Shown: one piece after another, positions 1 to 9,419 of the stretch
Position numbering within the stretch: the stretch's first letter is position 1
How the letters are laid out: the number at the start of each line of letters is the position of its first letter
DNA from: Nocardia sputorum
GTDB lineage: Bacteria > Actinomycetota > Actinomycetes > Mycobacteriales > Mycobacteriaceae
DNA length: 64,000 nucleotides
Direction: 5' to 3'
NCBI RefSeq assembly: GCF_027924405.1
Contig: NZ_AP026978.1
Coordinates: forward strand, 2,418,001-2,482,000
Made by a program: the position numbers and the translations under genes
Notes under the pieces: generated by a model
What the model saw: the letters and a program-made list of their open reading frames with translations, nothing else
Database searches by the model: none
Told to the model about the DNA's origin: nothing

Positions 1-997
1 CGTCCCGCGGTGGTCGGTGGACACTCCGTTCCAGCGGGTCGCCAAGTCGATCGAGTTCCCGGTGTACGCCATCGCGCTCGGCTTGATCGGCAACGTGGTG
101 CTGACCAAACTTGCGCTGCGCGATCGGCTTTCGGCGGGCTTCCGCACCGAGTTCTTCATCAAGACCGGTGTGGTGCTGCTCGGAGCGTCGATCAATCTGA
201 AGATCCTGGTCACCGCGGCGGGCCCGTCGATTCTGCAAGCGCTGCTGCTGATCACGGCCGTGTTCGGCTTCACCTGGTGGCTGGGCGGGCGCCTGGGGCT
301 GGACGACAAACTGCGCGCGCTGCTGTCCTCGGCGGTGTCGATCTGCGGCGTCAGCGCGGCGATCGCCGCGGCGGGCGCGGTGCAGGCCCGGCGCGAGCAG
401 ATCGCCTACGCGGCCTCGCTGGTGATCGTCTTCGCGCTGCCCTCGATCTTCCTGCTGCCCTGGCTGGCGGGGGTGCTCGGGTTGCCGGACGCGGTCGCGG
501 GCGCCTGGATCGGCGGCAACATCGACACCACGGCGGCGGTCGCGGCCTCCGGCGCGATCGCGGGGGAGAAGGCGCTGCAGATCGCCACCATCGTCAAGAC
601 CACGCAGAACGCCCTGATCGGCGTCGTCGCGATCGCGCTGACCGCGTACTTCACGCTGCGCGTCGAGCGGACGCCGGGAGCGGCGCGGCCGTCGGCTCGG
701 CAGTTCTGGGAGCGATTCCCGAAGTTCGTGCTCGGCTTCGTCGCCGCCTCGATCATCGGCACGCTGTACCTGCAGACGGCGGACAAGAAGTCCGGCGCCG
801 CGCACATCGCGATCGTCAACGATCTGCGCACCTGGTTCCTGATCTTCGCGTTCGTCTCCATCGGCTTGGAGTTCTCGCTGCGCGGCCTACGGGAAGCGGG
901 CTGGCGACCGGTCGTGGTGTTCGGGTCCGCGGCGTTGGTGAATCTCGCTGTCGGCCTGGGACTTTCGGTGCTGTTGTTCCACAACTTCACCGTCTGA
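1..997 (+). CDS. YeiH/UPF0324-family putative sulfate exporter, 5' end cut by window
   Basis: Integral membrane protein of the UPF0324 (YeiH) family, annotated as putative sulfate exporters; the substrate is not proven. The reading frame is open to the first base of the window, and the first residues already sit just before a membrane helix, so the true start lies upstream; a GTG at 17 is only an internal candidate. The visible 330 residues contain about nine hydrophobic helices. Family hallmarks are visible: the glycine/serine-rich ICGVSAAIAA segment near residue 120, and the GAWIGGNIDTTAAVAASGA stretch near residue 170 followed by KTTQNALIG. The C-terminus ends in a hydrophobic helix just before the stop. 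Family membership is confident, substrate is not. Confidence 0.85.
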   Translation, partial: VPRWSVDTPFQRVAKSIEFPVYAIALGLIGNVVLTKLALRDRLSAGFRTEFFIKTGVVLLGASINLKILVTAAGPSILQALLLITAVFGFTWWLGGRLGLDDKLRALLSSAVSICGVSAAIAAAGAVQARREQIAYAASLVIVFALPSIFLLPWLAGVLGLPDAVAGAWIGGNIDTTAAVAASGAIAGEKALQIATIVKTTQNALIGVVAIALTAYFTLRVERTPGAARPSARQFWERFPKFVLGFVAASIIGTLYLQTADKKSGAAHIAIVNDLRTWFLIFAFVSIGLEFSLRGLREAGWRPVVVFGSAALVNLAVGLGLSVLLFHNFTV

Positions 998-1107
998 GTT
1001 GCGCTGATGGGCGCGGCCGAATACCGGCTGCGGCGGCGAGCAGTTGCATCGACCGGATGCGCGGTTCGGCTCGAAGACTCCGAAGCCGATCGGGAAGACT
1101 GTCAGGC

Positions 1108-1338
1108 GTGCCGGAGAGCATCGACGACGAGAAGACCGAGACGAGACCGGGCAGCCGAGCGACCGCCCCGGCGGCGGCGCGCGGAGTCCCCGAGCGGGGC
1201 CCCACGTGGACGCGATTGCGGAACCTGCTGATCATCGCGGGCGACGCGGTGCTGGTGGCCGTTCTGATCGGAACGATCGTCCTGCTGGGCGAGCGCGGCA
1301 CGTCCTTGGACTTCCTGGTGGCCGCCCGAGGCCACTAG
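1108..1338 (+). CDS. Small single-pass membrane protein, unknown function
   Basis: A 76-residue protein read from a GTG at 1108. The first 45 residues are charged and proline/arginine-rich. They are followed by one clear membrane helix (about residues 40-62, NLLIIAGDAVLVAVLIGTIV) and a short tail. No family recognised. It sits 110 bases after the YeiH-type gene on the same strand and ends 3 bases before the convergent nuclease gene, which fits a real gene filling the space. No strong ribosome site precedes the GTG, so the start is uncertain. The alternative is that only the hydrophobic part is coding by chance. Confidence 0.5.
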   Translation: MPESIDDEKTETRPGSRATAPAAARGVPERGPTWTRLRNLLIIAGDAVLVAVLIGTIVLLGERGTSLDFLVAARGH

Positions 1339-1341
1339 CCG

Positions 1342-3162
<1,821 letters not shown>

Positions 3163-3199
3163 GCGCGGCCCGGGCGGGTGCGCGCGGCGCTCGGCCCGC

Positions 3200-3712
3200 T
3201 CAGGCCGGGACGCAGGGCGCCTGCGCGAAGCCGAGCAGCAGGCAGCCGCTGGCGTCCGACAGCTTCCAGGTGCCGTCGACGTTCTCCCAGCTCAGCGGCA
3301 CGGCGGGCGCGGCGCCGTGCGGGGAGGTGATGGTCACCTGCGCGTTCGCGGTGGTGCCCTGGACGGTGAGGTCGGCGACGGTGAAGGTGAGCGTGTAGCC
3401 CTGCAGGCCCTTGTTCATCTGGTCGATGTTCGCGGTGCGCTGCTCACCGTTGACGATCAGCTTGGACTTCTCCGCGGTGGGTACATTCGAATCGGCGAAC
3501 TTGCCGAGCATCGCCTGCAAGCTCTCGGCGGTCGGCGCGGCGGTCGCATGGTCGCCGTGATCGTGGGTACCCGAGGCGGCGGCGCTGGTGGTGGCCGAGG
3601 TCGCCGTAGCGGAGTCGTTGTCGGATCCGCAGGCCGCCAGTGCGCCGGAGATGGCCAGCGCCGCGGCGGCGGTGGCAAGGGATACACGCAGGGTTCTCGC
3701 GGGAAGGAGCAT
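3200..3712 (-). CDS. lppK: LppK/MTB12-like lipoprotein with His-rich segment
   Basis: A 170-residue lipoprotein. The N-terminus is a signal peptide with lipobox LAAC (Cys about residue 24). A Ser/Thr/Ala-rich linker follows, containing the short His/Asp cluster GTHDHGDH. The globular domain, roughly residues 60-165, has MTB12/CFP-2-type hallmarks: LQAMLGKFADSNVPTAEKSK (compare the 'ADPNV' segment of MTB12), then a beta-rich NTF2-like half. It lies divergent from mpa exactly as lppK (Rv2116) lies beside mpa in M. tuberculosis, so the symbol is given by synteny plus domain type. A DtxR/IdeR-like iron box lies 50 bases upstream. Role unknown; metal binding by the His cluster is inference. Confidence 0.75.
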   Translation of the reverse strand: MLLPARTLRVSLATAAAALAISGALAACGSDNDSATATSATTSAAASGTHDHGDHATAAPTAESLQAMLGKFADSNVPTAEKSKLIVNGEQRTANIDQMNKGLQGYTLTFTVADLTVQGTTANAQVTITSPHGAAPAVPLSWENVDGTWKLSDASGCLLLGFAQAPCVPA

Positions 3713-3761
3713 GGTCGGCAACCTTTCGGCTCGGGTGGCGGGCGGGCTCGCCAGGGTCGGG

Positions 3762-3780
3762 TTAGGGCAGGCTAACATGG
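3762..3780 (-). promoter_or_regulatory. Probable DtxR/IdeR iron box
   Basis: TTAGGGCAGGCTAACATGG matches 14 of 19 positions of the consensus iron box TTAGGTTAGGCTAACCTAA, including the core AGGCTAAC half. It lies in the divergent gap between the lppK-like gene (start 3712) and mpa (start 3892), 50 bases from the former and 112 from the latter. It therefore more likely controls the lipoprotein. Binding is not shown; this is a pattern match. Confidence 0.5.
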
Positions 3781-3891
3781 TGGTCCGGCCGCCGATCGCG
3801 GCCCAGATGTGATCACCACGAAACCATGTCGGAAAGCGAGAACGGGTCGCGCCCGGTAGCGTTGATAGACCGGGACTGGGAGGAGCAGCAC

Positions 3892-5652
3892 ATGAGCCCC
3901 ATCGAGAATTCGGATTCGGCGGCCTGGAGAGAGCTCGAGGCGGTACGCGCCGAGGCGGCTGCACTCCGAAGGCAACTCGCCGACTCGCCAGATCGCACAC
4001 GGGAATTGGAAGCCCGCATCGATTCGCTGACCATTCGCAACACGAAGCTGATGGACACCCTCAAGGAAGCGCGCCAGCAGCTGGTGGCGCTCCGTGAGGA
4101 GGTCGATCGGCTGGGTCAGCCGCCGAGCGGATACGGCATCCTGATCGGTGTGTACGACGATCAGACGGTCGACGTGTTCACTTCGGGTCGCAAGATGCGG
4201 TTGACGTGTTCACCGAACATCGAGACCTCGACGCTCGAGTACGGTCAGACCGTCCGCCTCAACGAGGCGCTCACAGTCGTCGAGGCCGGGCACTACGACG
4301 CGGTCGGCGAGATCGGCACCCTCCGGGAGATCCTCGACGACGGACGTCGCGCCCTGGTCGTCGGTCATGCCGACGAGGAGCGCGTGGTGTGGCTGGCAGG
4401 CCCGCTGGCGAAGGTCGCCGAGATGGACGACCTGGACGACCCCGATTCCCCCATTCGCAAGCTGCGGCCGGGCGACTCGCTGCTGGTGGACTCGAAGGCC
4501 GGTTTCGCCTTCGAGCGCATCCCCAAGGCCGAGGTCGAGGACCTCGTGCTGGAAGAGGTGCCCGACGTCGACTACGGCGACATCGGCGGTCTCGGCAGGC
4601 AGATCGAGCAGATCCGCGACGCGGTGGAGCTGCCCTTCCTGCACAAGGACCTGTTCCGCGAGTACGCGCTGCGCCCGCCGAAGGGCGTGCTGCTCTACGG
4701 TCCGCCCGGCTGCGGTAAGACGCTGATCGCCAAGGCGGTGGCCAACTCGCTGGCCAAGAAGATCGCCGAGGCGCGCGGTGAGGATGCCAAGGAAGCCAAG
4801 TCGTACTTCCTGAACATCAAGGGCCCGGAGCTGCTCAACAAGTTCGTGGGCGAGACCGAGCGCCACATCCGGATCATCTTCCAGCGGGCGCGTGAGAAGG
4901 CGTCCGAGGGCACGCCGGTGATCGTGTTCTTCGACGAGATGGATTCGATCTTCCGCACCCGCGGCTCAGGCGTCTCCTCCGACGTGGAGACCACGGTGGT
5001 GCCCCAGCTGCTGTCGGAGATCGATGGCGTCGAGGGCTTGGAGAACGTCATCGTGATCGGCGCCTCCAACCGTGAGGACATGATCGATCCGGCGATCCTG
5101 CGGCCGGGCCGCTTGGACGTGAAGATCAAGATCGAGCGGCCGGACGCGGAGTCCGCGCAGGACATCTTCTCGAAGTACCTCACCGAGGAGCTGCCGCTGC
5201 ACGACGACGATCTGGCCGAGTTCGGCGGCGACAAGGGCCTGTGCATCCGCGCGATGATCGAACGGGTCGTCGACCGGATGTACGCCGAGAGCGAGGACAA
5301 CCGCTTCCTGGAGGTCACCTACGCCAACGGTGACAAAGAGGTCCTGTACTTCAAGGACTTCAACTCCGGCGCCATGATCCAGAACATCGTGGACCGCTCC
5401 AAGAAGTACGCCATCAAGGCGGTGCTCGACACCGGCAATCCGGGCCTGCGGATCCAGCATCTCTACGATTCGATCGTGGACGAGTTCTCCGAGAACGAGG
5501 ACTTGCCCAACACCACGAATCCGGATGACTGGGCGCGCATCTCGGGCAAGAAGGGCGAGCGGATCGTCTACATCCGCACGCTGGTCACCGGCAAGAACGC
5601 CAGCGCCAGCCGCGCCATCGACACCGAGTCGAACACCGGTCAGTACCTGTAA
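3892..5652 (+). CDS. mpa: Proteasome-associated AAA+ ATPase Mpa/ARC
   Basis: A 586-residue hexameric unfoldase that recognises pupylated proteins and feeds them to the 20S proteasome. The N-terminal coiled coil (about 10-75) binds Pup. Two OB folds follow (about 80-230), then the AAA+ module with Walker A GPPGCGKT at 270-277, Walker B IVFFDEMD at 344-351, and an arginine-finger region ending [10 protein letters not shown]. The extreme C-terminus is QYL, the conserved tail that opens the proteasome gate. The ATG at 3892 follows GGGAGGAG at 3878-3885; the frame stays open 22 codons upstream but has no better site. In M. tuberculosis the next genes are dop and pup; here a terminator and a convergent sigma-factor gene follow instead. 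Confidence 0.97.
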   Translation: MSPIENSDSAAWRELEAVRAEAAALRRQLADSPDRTRELEARIDSLTIRNTKLMDTLKEARQQLVALREEVDRLGQPPSGYGILIGVYDDQTVDVFTSGRKMRLTCSPNIETSTLEYGQTVRLNEALTVVEAGHYDAVGEIGTLREILDDGRRALVVGHADEERVVWLAGPLAKVAEMDDLDDPDSPIRKLRPGDSLLVDSKAGFAFERIPKAEVEDLVLEEVPDVDYGDIGGLGRQIEQIRDAVELPFLHKDLFREYALRPPKGVLLYGPPGCGKTLIAKAVANSLAKKIAEARGEDAKEAKSYFLNIKGPELLNKFVGETERHIRIIFQRAREKASEGTPVIVFFDEMDSIFRTRGSGVSSDVETTVVPQLLSEIDGVEGLENVIVIGASNREDMIDPAILRPGRLDVKIKIERPDAESAQDIFSKYLTEELPLHDDDLAEFGGDKGLCIRAMIERVVDRMYAESEDNRFLEVTYANGDKEVLYFKDFNSGAMIQNIVDRSKKYAIKAVLDTGNPGLRIQHLYDSIVDEFSENEDLPNTTNPDDWARISGKKGERIVYIRTLVTGKNASASRAIDTESNTGQYL

Positions 5653-5668
5653 GGTTCCGCCGGACCAC

Positions 5669-5702
5669 GAAGGGCCGCGTCTCTCCGGAGGCGCGGCCCT
5701 TC
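5669..5702. terminator. Hairpin between convergent mpa and sigma-factor genes
   Basis: An 11-base perfect stem (GAAGGGCCGCG, 5669-5679, with CGCGGCCCTTC, 5692-5702) around a 12-base loop lies 16 bases after the mpa stop. It has no long T-run, as is common in high-GC actinobacteria. It could serve both converging genes. Confidence 0.7.
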
Positions 5703-5743
5703 GCCGTTCGTGCAGGAGCCAGGTCGCCGTCGGCTCGTGCCGG

Positions 5744-6754
5744 TCAGGCAGGCGGCGGGCCGTCCGGCAACCGGTCGGGCAGGCCGAACCTCGGGTAGAG
5801 AGCGTCGAGGTGGAAACGGGTGATCCTGCCGATGCGGTCGCCCGCTGGTGTGAGCACGATCAGGCCGGCTGGAGTCGCGACCGGGCGCACCGCGTCGTCG
5901 AGATAGGCGCCGAACGCGGGCAGGCCGTTGGCTCCGGTCGGCACCAGGTGGACGCGGCGCTCGCCACTGTAGGCGAAGGAAGCGGACAGGAATTCCGCGA
6001 TCGCGGCCGGACCGTGGTACTCGTGTGGCGCGGGCGGCATCGAAAGCCACGCGTCGTCGGTGAGCAGGGCGATCACGCCTTCGACGTCGCCCGAGAGGTA
6101 CGCTGCGGCGAAACGACTTGCGAGAGCGCGTTCTTCGGGAGCGGCCCGGCGCGGAAACGTTCGGCCCCGATGCCGGTCGAGCGACGCCCGTGCGCGTTGC
6201 AGATGTCCCTTGACCACGGTGGGCGTGACGCCGAGGAGGTCGGCCACCTCGGCGACGGGGAAGCCGAGGACGTCGCGCAGCACCAGGGTCGCGGCTTGGC
6301 GCGGCGGCAGCCGCTGCAACCCCATGACGAAGGCCAGCTCGACCGCTTCGGTGGCCGCGTAGCGGGCCTCCGGGCCGGGCGCGGGATCGGCGATGTCGAG
6401 CTTGCTGTCGGGATATGGCTGCAACCAGCGCAGTTCGTCCCGGCGGGTGGGTTCGGGCGGCGAGAACGGGGGCACCGGCTCGGGCGGCACCCGGCGGCGG
6501 GCGTCCCGCAGCGCGTTGAGGCACCGGTTGGTGGCGATGCGGTACAGCCACGAGCGCAGCGACGACCGTTGCTCGAAGCCCGGCAGGCCGCGCCAAGCCG
6601 CCAGCAAGGTCTCCTGCACCATGTCCTCGGCATCGGTCATCGAGCCGAGCAGGCGGTAGCAGTGCAGTTCCAACTCGCGCCGGTACGGGTCGGTGAGGAC
6701 CCGAAACGCCGACTCGTCGCCCGCACATGCCCGTTCCAGGGTCGTCTGCTGCAC
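5744..6754 (-). CDS. ECF sigma factor with C-terminal SnoaL-like domain (SigG/SigX5 type)
   Basis: A 336-residue sigma-70-family factor. Region 2 spans about residues 8-80 (AFRVLTDPYRRELELHCYRLLGS, then DAEDMVQETLLAAWRG). Region 4 spans about 140-195 (LPPRQAATLVLRDVLGFPVAEVADLLG, helix-turn-helix). From about residue 205 a SnoaL/NTF2-like domain follows, the layout of SigG/SigJ-type ECF factors in which the extra domain tunes activity; no anti-sigma gene is adjacent. The start is GTG at 6754; no in-frame ATG is near. It is divergent from an NTF2-like protein gene, which may be its target or partner. Signal unknown. Confidence 0.88.
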   Translation of the reverse strand: MQQTTLERACAGDESAFRVLTDPYRRELELHCYRLLGSMTDAEDMVQETLLAAWRGLPGFEQRSSLRSWLYRIATNRCLNALRDARRRVPPEPVPPFSPPEPTRRDELRWLQPYPDSKLDIADPAPGPEARYAATEAVELAFVMGLQRLPPRQAATLVLRDVLGFPVAEVADLLGVTPTVVKGHLQRARASLDRHRGRTFPRRAAPEERALASRFAAAYLSGDVEGVIALLTDDAWLSMPPAPHEYHGPAAIAEFLSASFAYSGERRVHLVPTGANGLPAFGAYLDDAVRPVATPAGLIVLTPAGDRIGRITRFHLDALYPRFGLPDRLPDGPPPA

Positions 6755-6858
6755 GCCGTCGATGGTGCCAGTTCGTCGTCGGGCGTTCCATCGGGCCCGT
6801 TCTCGGTGTCACTACCTACAGCACGGCGAAGCGCCGATGCTCACCGGAAGGAGACACC

Positions 6859-7224
6859 ATGTCCGAACCCATCGCTCTGCGGACTTCGCTCGCGTTCTAT
6901 CGCGCCTGGACCGGTCACGATTTCGCCGACGCCATGACCTACGTCGCCGACGACATCATCTGCGACGCCCCCGCCGGGCGAATCACCGGAGCCGCGGCGT
7001 TCCGCGATTTCCTCGAACCGTTCAGCCGGATCCTCACCGACTCGACCTTGCTCGCCTCATTCGGTGACGACCGCACTGCGCTGCTGATGTACGACACCGT
7101 GACCGTTCCGGTTCCGAACGCACCCGGCGCGGAATGGCACAAGGTGATCGACGGACGGATCACGTATGTCCGGATCATCTTCGACCGTGCGCCGTTCGAC
7201 GCGGCTCGGGCCGCCGCGCGCTGA
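6859..7224 (+). CDS. NTF2/SnoaL-like small protein
   Basis: A 121-residue single-domain protein of the NTF2-like superfamily (SnoaL-type cone fold): ALRTSLAFYRAWTGHDFADAMTYVADDI at the N-terminus, then RITGAAAFRDFLEPF and a beta-rich half ending DGRITYVRIIFDRAPFD. Such proteins are ketosteroid-isomerase-like enzymes or ligand-binding modules; this one cannot be assigned a substrate. The ATG at 6859 follows GGAAGGAG. It shares a 104-base divergent promoter region with the SnoaL-tailed sigma factor, so co-regulation is plausible (inference). Confidence 0.82.
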   Translation: MSEPIALRTSLAFYRAWTGHDFADAMTYVADDIICDAPAGRITGAAAFRDFLEPFSRILTDSTLLASFGDDRTALLMYDTVTVPVPNAPGAEWHKVIDGRITYVRIIFDRAPFDAARAAAR

Positions 7225-7245
7225 ATCGGCGTAGACCGCTCGTGC

Positions 7246-7273
7246 TAATATTTGGCCATGCGGCCAGAAAATA
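7246..7273 (+). promoter_or_regulatory. Leaderless promoter with operator over the tetR start codon
   Basis: A good -10 element TAATAT (7246-7251) ends 6 bases before the ATG at 7258, so transcription should begin at or within two bases of the start codon. The same spot carries the inverted repeat TGGCC-ATGC-GGCCA (7253-7266), whose arms extend imperfectly to TAATATTTGGCC / GGCCAGAAAATA (9 of 12 pairs). This is a probable TetR autoregulatory operator; binding is inferred. Confidence 0.6.
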
Positions 7274-7893
7274 GTACGGGCGGTCAACGGAGGTCGTTCA
7301 TCGAAGAGGCGCGGCGGCGGCAGATCATCGCCGCGGCGGTGGAGGTGATCTCCGAAGTCGGGTACGCGAATGCTTCGCTGGCGCGGATCGCCGAGCACGC
7401 GGGCATCTCCAAGGGCGTCATCTCCTACCACTTCGAGGGCAAGGACGACCTGATGACGCAGCTGGTGATCCAGCTGTACGTCTCGGCGGCGGAGTACATC
7501 GCGCCACGGGTGGGCGCGGCCGTCGGCGCGCGCGAGAGCCTGCTGGCCTATCTCACATCGAACCTCGGCTTCATCGAAGCGAATACGACCTACGTGGCGG
7601 CGCTGGTGGAGGTCGTGACGAATCTGCGCGACGCGGAGGGCAAACCGAAATTCGCCTCCGCCGACGGGGAACGTGACATCATCGCGCCGCTGGTCGGCAT
7701 CATGACCGACGGGCAGCGCACCGGTGAGTTCGGCGAGTTCGATCCACTGTTGATGGCCAAGTCGATCCGCGACGCCATCGACGGCGCGGCGGGACGCGCC
7801 GTGCGGGAGCCGGATTTCGCGATGGAGGCCTACGCGGCGCATTTGTGCAGGCTGTTCGACACGGCGACACGCAAGGTGAGCGAGCATGACTGA
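7258..7893 (+). CDS. TetR-family transcriptional regulator
   Basis: A 211-residue TetR-type repressor. The DNA-binding helix-turn-helix is in the first 65 residues (RRQIIAAAVEVISEVGYANASLARIAEHAGISKGVISYHFEGKDDLMTQLV), followed by an alpha-helical ligand domain. It overlaps the next gene, a GT39-type membrane protein, by 8 bases, so the two are co-transcribed and the regulator probably controls both through the operator over its own start. The ligand is unknown. The mRNA is probably leaderless: there is no ribosome site before the ATG, and a -10 element sits directly upstream. Confidence 0.93.
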   Translation: MRPENSTGGQRRSFIEEARRRQIIAAAVEVISEVGYANASLARIAEHAGISKGVISYHFEGKDDLMTQLVIQLYVSAAEYIAPRVGAAVGARESLLAYLTSNLGFIEANTTYVAALVEVVTNLRDAEGKPKFASADGERDIIAPLVGIMTDGQRTGEFGEFDPLLMAKSIRDAIDGAAGRAVREPDFAMEAYAAHLCRLFDTATRKVSEHD

Positions 7894-9409
7894 AGTGCTG
7901 AATCCCGCACGGCGGCAGACGGATCCCGGCGAACCGCGACCACCGTTCGCCCTCGGCGGAGTGGGCGCGGTGGCGGCGCTCGGTGCGCTGGCGCTGCTGG
8001 TCTCGATCGGGAGGTATGGATTCTTCGGCGACGAGCTGTATTTCGTCGCCGCGGGGCGCAGGCTCGCCGTCAGCTATGCCGATCAGGGGCCGTTGTTGCC
8101 GGCCATCGCCAGGGTGATGGATCTGCTCGCCCCGGGCTCCCTGGTGGCGTTGCGCCTTCCGGCTGTGCTCGTCACCGTGGCCGCGGTGGTGATCACCGCC
8201 CAGATCGCCCGGGAGTTCGGGGGCGGCTGCGCGGCGCAGATGCTGGCCGCGGCCGCCTACGCCACCTCGCCGTTCCTGCTGGTACAAGGTGATCAACTCG
8301 CCACCAACACGATCGACACGGCCCTGTGGGTAGTGGTGAGCTGGCTGGTGGTCCGCTGGGTCCGCACCCGCCGCGACGGCCTGCTGGTGGCGGCTGCGCT
8401 GGTCACCGCGGTGGACATGCAGGTCAAGTGGCTGATCCCATTCTTCTGGATCGCCCTCGTGATCGGGGTGGCGAGCTACGGACCGCGTGAGCTGCTGCGC
8501 CGCCCCGCGCTGTGGTGCGGCGGCGCGGTAGTCGTGCTGACCATGGTGCCCAGTCTGGTGTGGCAGGCGACGCACGGGTGGCCGCAGTTACGACTGGGTG
8601 GGACGGTCGCCGCCGAGCAGGCCACGATCGGCGGTCGCTACGTCTGGCTGCCGCTGGCGCTCGCCGCCGCCGGCCTGATCGGCGGCCTGCTGCTGGTCTA
8701 CGGAGTGTGGACGCTGTTGCGGGCGGAGTCCTGGCGGCCCTACCGGTTCCTCGCACTGCTGCCGATAGTGCTGGTCGTGGTCTTCATCGCGACGAACGGA
8801 CGTCCGTACTACGCGGCGGGCTGCTACGGAGTGCTGATCGCGGCCGGGGCTGTGCGGTGGACCGGGAACCGGCGTCGCTCGCGCGCGATCGCCACCGTCC
8901 CGTTGCTCGCGCTGTCCGTCGCGCTGGTGATGTTCTCCCTGCCACTGCGTCCGGAGTCCGCTGTCGAGCCGGTCGACACGCAGGCTCAGGCGGGCCTGGA
9001 GATCGCGATCTACGGGCGATTCGGCTGGTCGGAACTCGCGGCGGGGGCAGCGGCGGCCTACCGTGCCCTGCCGGAGCCGGAGCGTTCGTCGGCCGTGGTG
9101 ATCGCCGACTCCTATTGGCAGGCAAGCGCTTTGGACGTCGATCGGGCCGAGTACGGCCTGCCCGCCGTCTACAGTCCGAATCGTGGTTTCGGCTACTTCG
9201 GCACCCCGCCGGACACGGCCACGACAGTGCTCTGGGTGGGCGGCACCGAGGCCGACGTGCGCGCGCACTGCGCCGAGGTCACCGCGGCGGGGCAGGTCGA
9301 CGCGCGGCTGGGGTATCCCGGTGTCACCCGCGGCGTCACCATCTGGCGCTGTGCGCAACCGCGTGCGCCGTGGTCGCGATCCTGGCCGGACATGTTGCGG
9401 CTGAACTGA
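7886..9409 (+). CDS. GT39/ArnT-like membrane glycosyltransferase
   Basis: A 507-residue GT-C fold protein with about 11-12 membrane helices. The first loop has the family acidic pair in RYGFFGDELYFVAAGRRLA (Asp49, Glu50), and a second conserved loop contains DQGPLLPAIAR. The soluble C-terminal part (about 370-507) contains YSPNRGFGYFGTP. GT39/PMT-like enzymes transfer sugars from polyprenyl-phosphate donors onto proteins, lipids or wall glycans on the outer membrane face; donor and acceptor cannot be told here. The start overlaps the end of the tetR gene by 8 bases (ATGACTGA), indicating translational coupling. The gene converges on the acyltransferase gene 10 bases beyond its stop. Confidence 0.88.
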   Translation: MTEVLNPARRQTDPGEPRPPFALGGVGAVAALGALALLVSIGRYGFFGDELYFVAAGRRLAVSYADQGPLLPAIARVMDLLAPGSLVALRLPAVLVTVAAVVITAQIAREFGGGCAAQMLAAAAYATSPFLLVQGDQLATNTIDTALWVVVSWLVVRWVRTRRDGLLVAAALVTAVDMQVKWLIPFFWIALVIGVASYGPRELLRRPALWCGGAVVVLTMVPSLVWQATHGWPQLRLGGTVAAEQATIGGRYVWLPLALAAAGLIGGLLLVYGVWTLLRAESWRPYRFLALLPIVLVVVFIATNGRPYYAAGCYGVLIAAGAVRWTGNRRRSRAIATVPLLALSVALVMFSLPLRPESAVEPVDTQAQAGLEIAIYGRFGWSELAAGAAAAYRALPEPERSSAVVIADSYWQASALDVDRAEYGLPAVYSPNRGFGYFGTPPDTATTVLWVGGTEADVRAHCAEVTAAGQVDARLGYPGVTRGVTIWRCAQPRAPWSRSWPDMLRLN

Positions 9410-9419
9410 TCGCCGCGGT

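Noticed and set aside
10..1107. Long frame from position 10 leading into the small membrane protein
   Set aside because: Upstream of 1108 it is a shifted reading of the YeiH-type gene; only the end is plausible protein.
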